Positions 41,534 through 50,358 are shown, numbered from the stretch's first letter. The stretch is 64,000 nucleotides of DNA from Amycolatopsis bullii (GCF_014654205.1 NZ_BNAW01000005.1:186001-250000), one strand, 5' to 3'. Made by a program: numbers and translations. The notes: generated by a model not told the origin, from the letters alone.

Positions 41534-43006
41534 GTGACCACCCCACCCTCCGCGGCTGCCCTGCCCGGCGGCCCTGTCGAAGCACGAACCGGATCCGCGT
41601 GGCTGATCCTGGCGCTGGTGTGCGCCTGCCAGTTCATGGTGATCCTGGACTCCTCCATCGTGAACGTCGCGCTGCCCTCGGTCGACCGCGACCTCGGCTT
41701 CACCCCCGCCGGCCTGGCCTGGGTGGTGAACGGCTACCTGCTCACCTTCGCCGGCTTCATGCTGCTGGGCGGCCGCGCCGCCGACCTGTTCGGTCAGCGC
41801 CGGATCCTGACCGCCGGACTGGTGCTGTTCAGCGCCGCAAGCCTGGTCGCCGGCCTGGCGCCCCTTCCGCAGCTCCTGGTGGCGGCCCGCGTCGCACAAG
41901 GCGTCGGAGCCGCGCTGCTGGCCCCGGCGACACTGGCCGTGATCAACACCAGCTTCGCCGAGGGCCGCCCGCGCGCCCGCGCGTTCGGCGCGTGGTCGGC
42001 CGCAGGCGGTGTCGGCGGCATGGCGGGCGCGGTCGCCGGCGGCGCCCTCACCGCCGGCCTGTCCTGGCGGTGGGTCTTCCTGATCAACGTGCCGATCGGC
42101 GCCGTGCTGATCGCAGTGGCCGTCAGAGCGCTGCCCGGCACCCGAACCGCCCGGGAAGAAACCCTCGACATCGCCGGCGCGGTCACCGGCACGGCCGGGC
42201 TGGCCGCGCTGATCTACGGGATCATGCGCAGCACCGACCACGGCTGGGCGTCCCCGACGGTCCTCGGGCCCGCCGTGGCGGGCCTGCTCCTGCTGGCCGC
42301 CTTCACCGTGGTGGAAGCACGGTTCGCCACCCACCCGATGCTGCCCCTGCGGCTGCTGCGCATCCGCGGCGTGGCCGTCGGCAACGGCATGCTGCTGCTC
42401 TTCGGCGGGACCGCCATCGCGATGTGGTACTTCACCTCGTTGTTCCTGCAGAACGTCCTCGGATACGGCGCATTCCAAGCCGGGCTCGGGCAAACCCCCG
42501 CCGCAGTGACGTTCATGATGATCGCGCGATCAGCCGCCGCGCTGCTGCCCCGCGCCGGCGTACGCCCCTTGATCCTCGCCGGCAGCGCGTGCTTGCTGAC
42601 CGGGTTCGGCTGGCTCGCCCAGGCCCAGGCCGACAGCGGCTACCTCACCGGCATCCTCGGTCCCACCCTGCTCATCGCCACGGGCATCGGACTGACCTTC
42701 CCCACCCTCATGGCCGCCACCACCGCCGACGTCCCCGGCCGCGACGCGGGGACCATCGGCGGCCTGGCCCAGACCGCCGGCCAGGCAGGCGGATCGCTGG
42801 GCTTGGCGGTGCTCGCCACCGCCGCCACCAAGACGGCGGACGGCGGAAGTTCCCCGTCCGCCCTCGCCACCGGCTACGACCGCGTCTTCCTCATCGCGGC
42901 CGGATTCGCACTGGCCATCGCGGCGGCCGGCCTGCTGCTGCCACGACACCGGCCCGCAGCGACCAGGAGACGGCGAAGCCAGCCTCCTGGTGCATTGCCG
43001 AGGTGA
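41534..43006 (+). CDS. MFS drug exporter, DHA2 (14-helix) type
   Basis: 490 residues; GTG start after AGGAG. Helix 1 and motif D1 LVCACQFMVILDSSIVNVAL, motif A GGRAADLFGQRRILTAGLVL, and motif C GAWSAAGGVGGMAGAVAGG mark the proton antiporters of the EmrB/QacA group. Fourteen hydrophobic stretches can be counted. The tail after the last helix is basic (RHRPAATRRRRSQPPG). Cotranscribed with wrbA (45-base gap), so it probably expels a quinonoid or related antibiotic sensed by the MarR protein. Confidence 0.92.
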   Translation: MTTPPSAAALPGGPVEARTGSAWLILALVCACQFMVILDSSIVNVALPSVDRDLGFTPAGLAWVVNGYLLTFAGFMLLGGRAADLFGQRRILTAGLVLFSAASLVAGLAPLPQLLVAARVAQGVGAALLAPATLAVINTSFAEGRPRARAFGAWSAAGGVGGMAGAVAGGALTAGLSWRWVFLINVPIGAVLIAVAVRALPGTRTAREETLDIAGAVTGTAGLAALIYGIMRSTDHGWASPTVLGPAVAGLLLLAAFTVVEARFATHPMLPLRLLRIRGVAVGNGMLLLFGGTAIAMWYFTSLFLQNVLGYGAFQAGLGQTPAAVTFMMIARSAAALLPRAGVRPLILAGSACLLTGFGWLAQAQADSGYLTGILGPTLLIATGIGLTFPTLMAATTADVPGRDAGTIGGLAQTAGQAGGSLGLAVLATAATKTADGGSSPSALATGYDRVFLIAAGFALAIAAAGLLLPRHRPAATRRRRSQPPGALPR

Positions 43007-43014
43007 AGATCAGC

Positions 43015-43191
43015 TCACACCCCTCCGGCTCGTCCTTGCCGATTGAACTGGCTGCCCACCAGGTCCTCAACGGCCTTCGCTTGATCCGCGTTGAGGGACG
43101 CAAGCTTCTCGTGGCGTTCTGCATCGGCATGGGCTGGGTCGAGCAGCGCCGTCCCGGTAGACAGGTCGTCTTCCAGCGCGCGCAGCAGCAT
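43015..43191 (-). CDS. Possible 58-residue protein or gene remnant
   Basis: Reads MLLRALEDDLSTGTALLDPA, HADAERHEKLASLNADQAKA, VEDLVGSQFNRQGRAGGV and stop. The composition is natural (acidic helices, balanced) and its base composition is lower in GC than the flanks, unlike shadow frames. No ribosome site is visible before the ATG at 43191, so it may be the C-terminal remnant of a lost gene. No family recognised. Confidence 0.3.
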   Translation of the reverse strand: MLLRALEDDLSTGTALLDPAHADAERHEKLASLNADQAKAVEDLVGSQFNRQGRAGGV

Positions 43192-43341
43192 CGGTGACGG
43201 GCCTGGTGCTGGGCATCCTGGCGGCGGTTCTCGGTCCGGCGCCGGTGGTGCCGGCGTCGACTCCGCCGGCGACGGCTGAGCTGGTGGCCGGGAGTGGCGG
43301 ATCGTTTCCGGTCGCCGCGGCGACCTCGACGGCGGCAGGGG

Positions 43342-44535
43342 TCAGGCCTGATCGAGCCGCGGGAACGTGACCTCGTGCAGGATCAGCAGCACCGCCGCGG
43401 CGATCGGGATCGCGACCAGCGCGCCGATCACCCCGAGCAGCACCCCGCCGAGCAGGACCGCGACCACCGTGACCAGTGCAGGCACCTTGACGACCTTCCC
43501 GATGATCCGCGGCACCAGCAGGTAGTCCTCGAGCACCCGGTAGACGAGAAAGAACCCCACGGTGGCCACCGCGACCGGCCAGGAAACCGTCAACGCCACC
43601 AACGACACGGCGATCCCGGCGATGGCCGTACCGAGGACGGGAATCAGGTCGAGCAGGGCGACCAGGATCGCCAGCAGCAGCGCGTACGGCACCCCGAAGA
43701 TCAGCAGCCAGCCGTACGCGGCCGACCCGGCGATCAGGGAGATCAGCGCGTTGCCCAGCACGTATGCGCCGACCTTGGCGAAGATCTCGTCGCCGATGAG
43801 GATCACCCGCGGTCGGCGCGAGTGGGGCACCAGCCGGTAGAAACCCCGGCGGATGCGCGGCAGGTCGGCCAGGAAGTAGATCGTCAGCACGATCACGATC
43901 AGCAGGTCCCCCAGCGTCCCGAGCACGGCCTTGCCGGCCGACAGCGCGGTGTCGAGCACTCCCGATCCACCGCTGAGCAGCTGCTGCAGGTGCTGCTGCA
44001 GCCCGAAGCGGTCGTTGAGCTGCCCCAGCGGCGAGCTGTGGTCCTGCAACGTCTGCAGGTACCGCGGAGCTTGGTGCGCGAACGCCGTCGCCTGTTCCAC
44101 GACCACCGGGATCGCCAGGGCGAGGAACCCGCCGACCACGACCAGCAGCCCGAGCAGCACCGCCAGCACCGCCGCCCACCGCGGGAACCGGCGGCCCACC
44201 AGCCACGACACCGCGGGTTCCAGGCCGATCGCCAGGAACAGCGCCAGCCCGATCAGCACGAGGGTGTCCTGCGCGGTCACGATCGCCTGGGCGAGCACGT
44301 AGGCCACCGCCACCCCGGCGGCCCCGAGCAGGCCGACGAAGAACGGCGACTTCCGGTCGAGCCGGCGGCCGGGTTCGCCCAGCGGCTGGACCAGGGTGCT
44401 CAGCTGCGCCGCCTCCGCCTCCGCCTCGGCCACCGTGCCCTCATCCTCGGTGTGGGGCTGGGCCACCAGGTCGTGGTGCCCCTCGCGCGCGGCATCCCCG
44501 CGGTCGCCGGGCTCGTCACCGGAAGACGCTGCCAT
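43342..44535 (-). CDS. AI-2E family transporter
   Basis: 397 residues. A polar N-terminal region of about 60 residues precedes the eight-helix AI-2E (TqsA/YdiK/PerM-type) domain: SPFFVGLLGAAGVAVAYVLA, LALFLAIGLEPAVSWLVGRR, GDLLIVIVLTIYFLADLPRI, ALISLIAGSAAYGWLLIFGV, LLAILVALLDLIPVLGTAIA and VYRVLEDYLLVPRIIGKVVK. The DLIPVLG and PRIIGK motifs are family signatures. The actual substrate of most members is unknown; autoinducer-2 export or sodium/proton antiport is known for a few. Monocistronic. Confidence 0.9.
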   Translation of the reverse strand: MAASSGDEPGDRGDAAREGHHDLVAQPHTEDEGTVAEAEAEAAQLSTLVQPLGEPGRRLDRKSPFFVGLLGAAGVAVAYVLAQAIVTAQDTLVLIGLALFLAIGLEPAVSWLVGRRFPRWAAVLAVLLGLLVVVGGFLALAIPVVVEQATAFAHQAPRYLQTLQDHSSPLGQLNDRFGLQQHLQQLLSGGSGVLDTALSAGKAVLGTLGDLLIVIVLTIYFLADLPRIRRGFYRLVPHSRRPRVILIGDEIFAKVGAYVLGNALISLIAGSAAYGWLLIFGVPYALLLAILVALLDLIPVLGTAIAGIAVSLVALTVSWPVAVATVGFFLVYRVLEDYLLVPRIIGKVVKVPALVTVVAVLLGGVLLGVIGALVAIPIAAAVLLILHEVTFPRLDQA

Positions 44536-44781
44536 GGTCGAGTCCCTCCGTACCGCCGGATGTCAACGGGCGTGAGTTCCCCCGTTCCGGTGGTTTGAAG
44601 CGGAACCGGCGAGACAACTTTTCCGCGTCCGGCCAGCCGACCACAGTGGACGATCGCTCCCGGGCTCATCCGACGGGCGCTCGCTCGAGGAGTGCGGGAC
44701 GGCTGCACCCGCCGCCGCCAACAGTCAGCGCGACCGCGTGGACAGGCTCATCGACCCCGCCTTCCTGCCAGCTCGAAGCAA

Positions 44782-44931
44782 CCGAGGTTACGGCTGGCCG
44801 GGCTGGTCAGCCAACGCCGTGCCGGACGGCGGGTCCTGTACCGGGCGCGCGGCGGGCACGTCCGCCGGCTGCTGGTGGAGGCGATGAACGCCGCCGACCA
44901 CCACTTGCACGACATCCCCGACCACGACTAG
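44782..44931 (+). pseudogene. C-terminal remnant of an ArsR/SmtB-type metal regulator
   Basis: The last 48 codons of a short frame read LRLAGLVSQRRAGRRVLYRA, RGGHVRRLLVEAMNAADHH, LHDIPDHD. This is the wing and last helix of ArsR-family repressors, with a histidine/aspartate-rich end of the kind that binds Zn, Ni or Co in NmtR/CzrA-like proteins. The DNA-recognition helix and N-terminus are not readable in any frame upstream, so it is a relic. The surrounding intergenic DNA (44536-45120) shows nothing else convincing. Confidence 0.7.
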
Positions 44932-45120
44932 CGCGCGGCCACCCGAAGTCACTGCGAGGCGGCTGCCTGGTGCCCCACAACGAACTCGACGAGCGCACGC
45001 CTGGTTCTTCCTGTCCCGCGAGCCGACCGGCCGGAGCTCAAGAACGTTCCGCAGCCGGCAGACGCTGCTCGCAATGACCGGCTTCACGTGGGCCCGCGCA
45101 CTGGCGGGCCCACGCGGCAC

Positions 45121-45342
45121 TCAGGCTCGTTCGAGTCGGTCCCGAGCCGAGCGCTCGACCAGAACGGGCAGGAAGCTGCGGACACCGGCGTCGTCGAACC
45201 GCCGGCGTTCCGCCGCGATCGCCGCTTGGACGTCGTCACGACGTTCAGGTCCGAACTCGTCGATGAGCCGTGAAGCCAGCGCTTCGAAGCTCTCGTCCTC
45301 GCCTTTCTTGGTCAGCTCGTCCATCGCGGGGTGGTGCGCCAT
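45121..45342 (-). CDS. Small three-helix bundle protein (copy 2)
   Basis: 73 residues; GGAGG lies 7 bases before the ATG. Sequence order: EALASRLIDEFGPERRDDVQ, AAIAAERRRFDDAGVRSFLP, VLVERSARDRLERA. Paralogous to the product of 22903-23115 with matching helix boundaries. Charged and helical, probably dimeric, cytosolic. Function unknown. It follows the methyltransferase gene on the same strand with 58 bases between and could be in the same transcript. Confidence 0.75.
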   Translation of the reverse strand: MAHHPAMDELTKKGEDESFEALASRLIDEFGPERRDDVQAAIAAERRRFDDAGVRSFLPVLVERSARDRLERA

Positions 45343-45400
45343 GCCACGTCCTCCGTGCGTCGACGAATCTTGGTCACGAACTGCCCGGCGATCACCCGGC

Positions 45401-46180
45401 TCAAACCGCCGGCGCTTCGGCGATCGCGCAGACGAGCCGATTCCCACCGTGCTGCCAGAGCGTGCCCACCTCGGCGAACCCGGCGGCTCGCAAGGCGCGC
45501 TCGTGCGCGGACAGCTGCGCCGACTCGGCGCCACGGTGGCCGGCGGCCGGGCCGTCTCCTCGCCGAGCGACGAGCTCCGCGAGAGCAGGGTCCTCGGTGA
45601 CGCCGTCCCACCACCGCCGCCAGTCGTCGAGGTTTTCCCCACGCGGGCCGGCCGCCTGCCGCAGCAGGTGCCGCTCGAGCTCCGCGAGCCCGGGCGCGGC
45701 GTCCTCCACGCTGAGGTCGTCGCCGTTGAGCAGGACCCCGCCGGGCCGCAGCAACCCGGCCAGCTCGCGGTACGCGACTCCCAGTTGCGGCTCGGGCAGC
45801 CAGTGCAAGGCCGTCGTGCTGACTGCGGCATCGACGGGTCCGCCCAACGCCAGCTCGGCGCCCCACCCTGGGCGGCCGAGGTCCGCTTCGACGAAGCGCA
45901 GGCCGGACCGATCGTGGTGAGCGGCGCGCGCCAGGCCAAGCAGCAGCGGATCGGCATCGACCGCGACGACCGTCGCCGCCGGGATGCGGTCGAGCACCCG
46001 CACCGCCAGAGACCCCGGTCCGCAACCGAGGTCGAGCACCGAGGGATCCGGCCTGCCGCACGCGGCTTCGAGCGCATCGAGCAACACCGTGAAGCGCGCC
46101 TCGCGATGCGGGACGTAGGTTTCCTGCTGGCGGTCCCACCGGCTGATCCACGTCCGCGCGTGCTCGCTCGAAACCGGCAT
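45401..46180 (-). CDS. Class I SAM-dependent methyltransferase
   Basis: 259 residues from the ATG at 46180 (GGGAGG upstream). Motif I SVLDLGCGPGSLAVRVLDRI, VVAVDADPLLLGLARAA (motif II acidic), AAVSTTALHWLPEPQL and LLRPGGVLLNGDDLSVEDA follow the Methyltransf_25/trans-aconitate methyltransferase-like plan. TALHWL is characteristic of that group. Small-molecule methylation is likely; the acceptor is unknown. Divergent from the CGNR regulator, with only 31 bases between starts. Confidence 0.88.
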   Translation of the reverse strand: MPVSSEHARTWISRWDRQQETYVPHREARFTVLLDALEAACGRPDPSVLDLGCGPGSLAVRVLDRIPAATVVAVDADPLLLGLARAAHHDRSGLRFVEADLGRPGWGAELALGGPVDAAVSTTALHWLPEPQLGVAYRELAGLLRPGGVLLNGDDLSVEDAAPGLAELERHLLRQAAGPRGENLDDWRRWWDGVTEDPALAELVARRGDGPAAGHRGAESAQLSAHERALRAAGFAEVGTLWQHGGNRLVCAIAEAPAV

Positions 46181-46211
46181 CCCAGCCTCCCGTAACTGTC
46201 TTCTATGATCA

Positions 46212-46835
46212 GTGACAGTCACGCTCGCAGAGGTAGGTGTAACTGGTCAAGTGGAATTCGACAGTCACTACAGCGGACCAGTGCGCGTCGCTGCACTACT
46301 GGCCAACGCGTTGACCAGCGGCGAAGAACGCGGCCGCCCACTGGTCGTCCCCGTCGGCGACGACCTTCGGGAGGCTGCGACCACGGCCTTGCGCGCGGCG
46401 GGGGAAAGCACCGAAGACCTGCCGCTGCTCACCAGCACGGAGGCGGAGGCGATGGTGCGCGTGGCCGACGAGCTGGCTTCGATCTTCGCCTCGGCCGCCG
46501 AGGCGGATTACGACGGTGCTGCCGCGGGAGCCAACCGACTGATGGAGCACTACGCCGCGCAGCCCCGTCTGGTCTGCCATCCTGGCCAGGACTGGTGGCA
46601 CCTGCACTTCGCCGGAACCCGCGGCGGCGTCGCCGGCGAGTGGGCCGGAGCGTGCGCCGCGGCCTTGGCGGTCGTCCTCGGCAGCGCGGCCCGCGACCGG
46701 CTCGGCATCTGTACGGCGCCGCGATGCGATCGCGTCTACGTCGACACCTCGCACAACGGCAGCCGCCGGTTCTGTTCGACGGCCTGCCAGAACCGCGTGA
46801 AGACCGCGGCCTTCCGAGCCCGCAACCGAAGCTGA
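46212..46835 (+). CDS. CGNR zinc finger (ABATE-domain) transcription factor
   Basis: 207 residues from the GTG at 46212; a second in-frame GTG at 46251 is also possible. An N-terminal ABATE ligand-binding domain is followed by the C-terminal zinc finger: GICTAPRCDRVYVDTS and RRFCSTACQNRVKTAAFRAR, with four Cys and the SRRFCST-x-C-x-NR core. Such actinobacterial proteins are stress-related regulators. A TATGAT -10-like box lies at 46204-46209. Shares a very short divergent region with the methyltransferase gene. Confidence 0.88.
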   Translation: MTVTLAEVGVTGQVEFDSHYSGPVRVAALLANALTSGEERGRPLVVPVGDDLREAATTALRAAGESTEDLPLLTSTEAEAMVRVADELASIFASAAEADYDGAAAGANRLMEHYAAQPRLVCHPGQDWWHLHFAGTRGGVAGEWAGACAAALAVVLGSAARDRLGICTAPRCDRVYVDTSHNGSRRFCSTACQNRVKTAAFRARNRS

Positions 46836-47069
46836 GCCGGGCGGTCAACGGTAATGCGGCGCAGACGCGCAGTCGAACAACGTCATGCCGCTCGGCGTCC
46901 GGAGCGGCACCGGCGCTCAGTGGCCGCGCGCCCATGTCGCGCGTTCGCCGAGCACGCCCGGCAAACCGGGTACCGCGGTCAGAGAGAGGAACCGCAGCTG
47001 TCCCGGGTGCAGGCCCGGCAGGAAGCTCAGCACCAGCAGCCCCACAGTGTCCACAAAGGATCGCGACGG

Positions 47070-47345
47070 TGCCGCCGGTGAGACCGCGGCCGAGGCCGTT
47101 GTAGCCGAAGACCATTTCCCACCAGGAGTCGCCACGGCTGCCGTCGACGTGCGGACGTTCGCCGCGCGGGACGAAGCCGACCACCACGAGCCACGCCAGT
47201 GACACGACGAGCGCGGTCCCGCCGAGGACGGTCGCCCGCCACATCCGCCGCCCAGGAGCGACCAGGCACGCGGCCACCAGCGCGGGCAGGACGACCCACG
47301 CCTCGATCATCTTGATCTGGAACCCCACGCCGACCAACGCCCCGG
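47070..47345 (-). pseudogene. Central fragment of a GT39-type membrane glycosyltransferase
   Basis: One frame reads VGVGFQIKMIEAWVVLPALV, VVSLAWLVVVGFVPRGERPH, VDGSRGDSWWEMVFGYNGLG. This is the middle of actinobacterial dolichol-phosphate-mannose-type glycosyltransferases (usually over 500 residues), including the conserved GS-x-D-x-S/W-WEMVFGYNGLGR segment. Frames shift on both sides, and neither the catalytic Asp loops at the N-terminus nor the C-terminal domain are readable. The flanks (46836-47069 and 47346-47474) hold no intact gene. Confidence 0.7.
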
Positions 47346-47474
47346 CACCACGTCGTCGCCTCAGGCGCAGACCAGGCCCGAGGCGGCGACGCTGCGAACG
47401 AGGCAAAGCGCACGGACGCGCCGGGCTTCGCCGAACCTCGTTCAGCATGACACCGGTGCCCCTGCGCGGCGGGG

Positions 47475-48311
47475 CTACTTGCGGACCTCCGCGGGCTTGA
47501 GGTTGTAGTGAGGCGCCCCGCGCTCGAACGACACGTTCTCCACGACGGGCAGCTCACGCAACGGGCTGAGGTCACCGTCGCGGAACGTCGTCCGGCCACC
47601 GAACGCCACCGTGCGCAACGCCGGATGGCCCCGCAGCGGTGCCAGGCTCTCGACCTCTCCCCCGTTCTGGAGATCGAGCTCCTGCAGCCGCGGCAGGGTG
47701 CGGACGAAGTCGAGGGACGCCACCTTCGTGCTATTCAGCTGTACGATCTCCAGGTCCGGGAACTCGCCCGCGAACGTCACCTTGCCGTCGTAGAGCCACA
47801 GCGTCCGCAGCTTCGGCGCGGCGAGGCCGGCCAGGGTCAACGTCGTGGTGCGTTTGAGCTCCAAGCGCAGGAACTCCAGCGACGGCTTGTCCCCGAGCAC
47901 CTCGAGGGACGGCTCCGTCTTGGGCCAGTCCCACACCGTCAGCTCCCGCAGCTCGCGCAGCTTTGCCAGGTCCGCGACCGCCGGCAGGAACGGCATCCCG
48001 AGCACCCGCAGTCGCGTCAAGCCGGCGAGCGCGAGGGGCCCGTGGTAGTCGGTGGCCAGGGCGAGCTCCTCCAGAGCGGGCACATCGGCCACCGCCGAGC
48101 AGTCCGCCACGCCGCGCAGCAGCCGGACCCGGGTCAGCCCGGGCAGGTCGCGGACGAACCCGAGGTCCGGGACGGCCGGGCCGCCCGGCGAGCCGACGAG
48201 CAGGCCCGTACAGCCCTCAGCCGCGAAGCGCTCGCTCAGCTCCGGGGTCCAGGGCACGTCCTGGACCTGGAGCTCCTTCGCGCCGTTGACCGTACGGACC
48301 TTCACTCCCAC
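47475..48311 (-). CDS. Leucine-rich-repeat-like protein
   Basis: 278 residues from the GTG at 48311, preferred because GGGAGG lies 6 bases upstream; an ATG further up has none. The body is a series of about eight irregular leucine-rich units: LPGLTRVRLLRGVADCSAVA, VPALEELALATDYHGPLALA, LTRLRVLGMPFLPAVADLAK, LRELRELTVWDWPKTEPSLE, PKLRTLWLYDGKVTFAGEFP, LPRLQELDLQNGGEVESLAP. No signal peptide or membrane helix, so probably a cytosolic binding protein. Such lone LRR proteins occur widely in Streptomyces relatives without known function. Confidence 0.75.
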   Translation of the reverse strand: MGVKVRTVNGAKELQVQDVPWTPELSERFAAEGCTGLLVGSPGGPAVPDLGFVRDLPGLTRVRLLRGVADCSAVADVPALEELALATDYHGPLALAGLTRLRVLGMPFLPAVADLAKLRELRELTVWDWPKTEPSLEVLGDKPSLEFLRLELKRTTTLTLAGLAAPKLRTLWLYDGKVTFAGEFPDLEIVQLNSTKVASLDFVRTLPRLQELDLQNGGEVESLAPLRGHPALRTVAFGGRTTFRDGDLSPLRELPVVENVSFERGAPHYNLKPAEVRK

Positions 48312-48523
48312 GCTTCGCCTCCCAGTACCGCGCTTCGTCACGCTGAAGACTCCGCGCGCGTCAGGGCGGATGATGAGCAGCCCACGGCACTCATGAATAG
48401 AGGAAGCGTCGGTGTTTGTCATGGGGGCCGCTGTCCGCGGATCGCCTGACTCCTCCGGTCCCGTCAGCACGGCCGCGAACGCGTCGCCGTCTGCTGGCAG
48501 CCGGCCGAGCATTGTCGCCGGTG

Positions 48524-48546
48524 ATCGTATCGCTTATCGTATACGA
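48524..48546. promoter_or_regulatory. Repeat and palindrome in front of the AraC gene
   Basis: ATCGTATCGC (48524-48533) is repeated 12 bases on as ATCGTATACG (48536-48545), the latter overlapping the perfect palindrome TCGTATACGA (48537-48546). One helical turn spacing fits an AraC-type direct-repeat site, 33 bases upstream of the start. Confidence 0.5.
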
Positions 48547-48578
48547 CGCTACCTCCTCCCGACGCTGCGAGGTGACCC

Positions 48579-49523
48579 GTGCCTGCCCCGACGACCCTCA
48601 TCGCCCGCGACTTCACCGAATTCCGCGCCGCCGTCTCCCAGTCCTTCGTGCCGCTGCACGTGACCGCGGGCGGTGACGGCTTCCGCGGCCGGATCCGCTC
48701 CTCGGCGGCCGATGACGTGCAGGTTTCCGAGGTGACCGCCTCACCGCACGTCGTGGAGCGCACGCCGGAGCTGATCGCGCGCGGCGAGCGCCGCTACTAC
48801 AAGCTGAGCCTGATCCTGGCCGGTACCGGGCTGCTGGTGCAGGACGACCGGCAGGCCGTGCTGCGCCCCGGCGACGTCGCCCTCTACGACACGCACCGGC
48901 CGTACTCGCTGGTGTTCGAAGAGGACTTCCGGACCCTCGTCGTGATGTTCCCGCAGCGGCTGATCGACCTGCCCGCCGAGCTGGTCGGGCGGCTGACCGC
49001 GGTGCGGATGTCGGGCAAGGAGGGCGTCGGCAACGTCGTCGTGCCGTTCCTCGCCCAGCTCGGCGGCAACCTCGAGCAGTTGGGCGGCCCCGCCGGCGCG
49101 CGGCTGGCGCACAGCGCCGTCGACCTGCTGTCCACCCTGGTCGCCACCGAACTCGACCTCGCGCGCGCGAACGCCGACCCGCACCACGAGCTGATGCGCC
49201 GCATCCGCGCCCACATCGACGCGAACCTGCAGTCGACCGACCTCACCCCGGCGCGGATCGCCGCCGAGCACTTCATCTCGACCCGCCACCTGCACGGGCT
49301 GTTCCAGGAGCAGGGCACCACGGTGTCCGGCTGGATCCGCACCCGGCGGCTGGAGCACTGCCGCCGCGACCTGCTGGACCCGGTGCACGCCGGCCGCCCG
49401 GTCGCGGCCATCGCCGCCCGCTGGGGGTTCGTCGACGCCGCGCACTTCAGCCGGGTGTTCAAGAGCGCGTTCGGCCGGGCGCCGAGCGAGGTGCGCCGGG
49501 AGTTGACCGTCAGCGTCCGGTAG
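48579..49523 (+). CDS. AraC family transcriptional regulator
   Basis: 314 residues, GTG start after GAGGTGAC. The N-terminal AraC_binding_2-type cupin shows RYYKLSLILAGTGLLVQDDR, LRPGDVALYDTHRPYSLVFE and VVMFPQRLIDLP. The C-terminal double HTH is ANLQSTDLTPARIAAEHFIS, TRHLHGLFQEQGTTVSGWIR, RRLEHCRRDLLDP and AARWGFVDAAHFSRVFKSAF with the AFGRAPSEVRR end. This FeaR/NphR-like build is used by regulators of aromatic amine and related catabolism. Heads the MoaF-importer group 57 bases downstream, which it probably activates. Confidence 0.9.
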   Translation: MPAPTTLIARDFTEFRAAVSQSFVPLHVTAGGDGFRGRIRSSAADDVQVSEVTASPHVVERTPELIARGERRYYKLSLILAGTGLLVQDDRQAVLRPGDVALYDTHRPYSLVFEEDFRTLVVMFPQRLIDLPAELVGRLTAVRMSGKEGVGNVVVPFLAQLGGNLEQLGGPAGARLAHSAVDLLSTLVATELDLARANADPHHELMRRIRAHIDANLQSTDLTPARIAAEHFISTRHLHGLFQEQGTTVSGWIRTRRLEHCRRDLLDPVHAGRPVAAIAARWGFVDAAHFSRVFKSAFGRAPSEVRRELTVSVR

Positions 49524-49580
49524 TTGCCCGCCAGCGCGTGACCGCTCGCCCGGACCCCGGGGCCGCCCGACGATGAGGCC

Positions 49581-50348
49581 ATGCCCGAAGCCCCCTCCGA
49601 CGACTGGCGCACCTACGACGAGTTCGCGGCCGGCATCGCCACCTACCGGCTGCCGAACGCCGACCTCACCGGCCGGGACGTCACGATCACCCTCGACGAC
49701 GGCGAAGTCCTCGCCCTGAGCTTCACCGACGCCAAGCACGTCCGGTGCAACGGCGTCGAAGACCCGTACGACGCCGTCGCCGTGCGCGACGACGTCTTCT
49801 TCGTGAACCTGCCGCTCGCCGGCGTCGACGGCGAAGCGCTGACCGTCGTGTACTCGACGGCCACGCACCGCGCCCTCGCCGTCCGCTCGGTGATCGGCGC
49901 CGAGGACGTCGAGGGCGTTCCCCGGGTTTCGCAGACTTTCCGGGCCGGTGTCACCGACGGCGGCGAGCCGTCCGGGGCCGTGCCCGGGCCGTCGCGCGAC
50001 CTGATCGGCAAGCGGAACCTCTACCGCTATAGCCCCGACCACCTCTACGAGCACGTCTACGTCTCCTCGCAGCGCTACGCCTGGCAGTGCCTGGAAGGCG
50101 TGCAGCGCGGGCACGGCGACATGGACCTGTCGACGGTGTGGAAGTTCGCCGACGGGCTGTATCTGTTCTGCTTCCGCGAGTTCCGGATCGCCGTGGCCAG
50201 CGTCTGGCTGCACGACCTCGGCTACGCCCTGCGCACCACCGGCGTCTTCCTCGGCCTGACCGGCGACGGGCGGTCCGAGCACTCCCGCGCCGGCGGGCAC
50301 ATCTACCCACTGGGCGCGGTGGCCTACCCCGACGCCCAGCCCGTCTGA
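49581..50348 (+). CDS. MoaF family protein
   Basis: 255 residues. The chain has the two lipocalin-like halves of the MoaF family: N-terminal LTGRDVTITLDDGEVLALSF and VFFVNLPLAGVDGEALTVVY, and the highly conserved C-terminal LIGKRNLYRYSPDHLYEHVY, VSSQRYAWQCLEGVQRGHGD and LFCFREFRIAVASVWLHDLG. In Klebsiella moaF was found as a monoamine-regulated gene; the assigned link to molybdenum cofactor is weak. Here a copper amine oxidase lies 6.5 kb downstream, supporting the monoamine connection. Cytosolic; probably binds a small ligand. Confidence 0.85.
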   Translation: MPEAPSDDWRTYDEFAAGIATYRLPNADLTGRDVTITLDDGEVLALSFTDAKHVRCNGVEDPYDAVAVRDDVFFVNLPLAGVDGEALTVVYSTATHRALAVRSVIGAEDVEGVPRVSQTFRAGVTDGGEPSGAVPGPSRDLIGKRNLYRYSPDHLYEHVYVSSQRYAWQCLEGVQRGHGDMDLSTVWKFADGLYLFCFREFRIAVASVWLHDLGYALRTTGVFLGLTGDGRSEHSRAGGHIYPLGAVAYPDAQPV

Positions 50349-50358
50349 AGGAGCCCTC

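Noticed and set aside
43194..43370. 58-codon plus-strand frame starting GTG, hydrophobic then Ala/Thr-rich
   Set aside because: No ribosome site, overlaps the end of the AI-2E gene, and the composition is that of a shadow frame.
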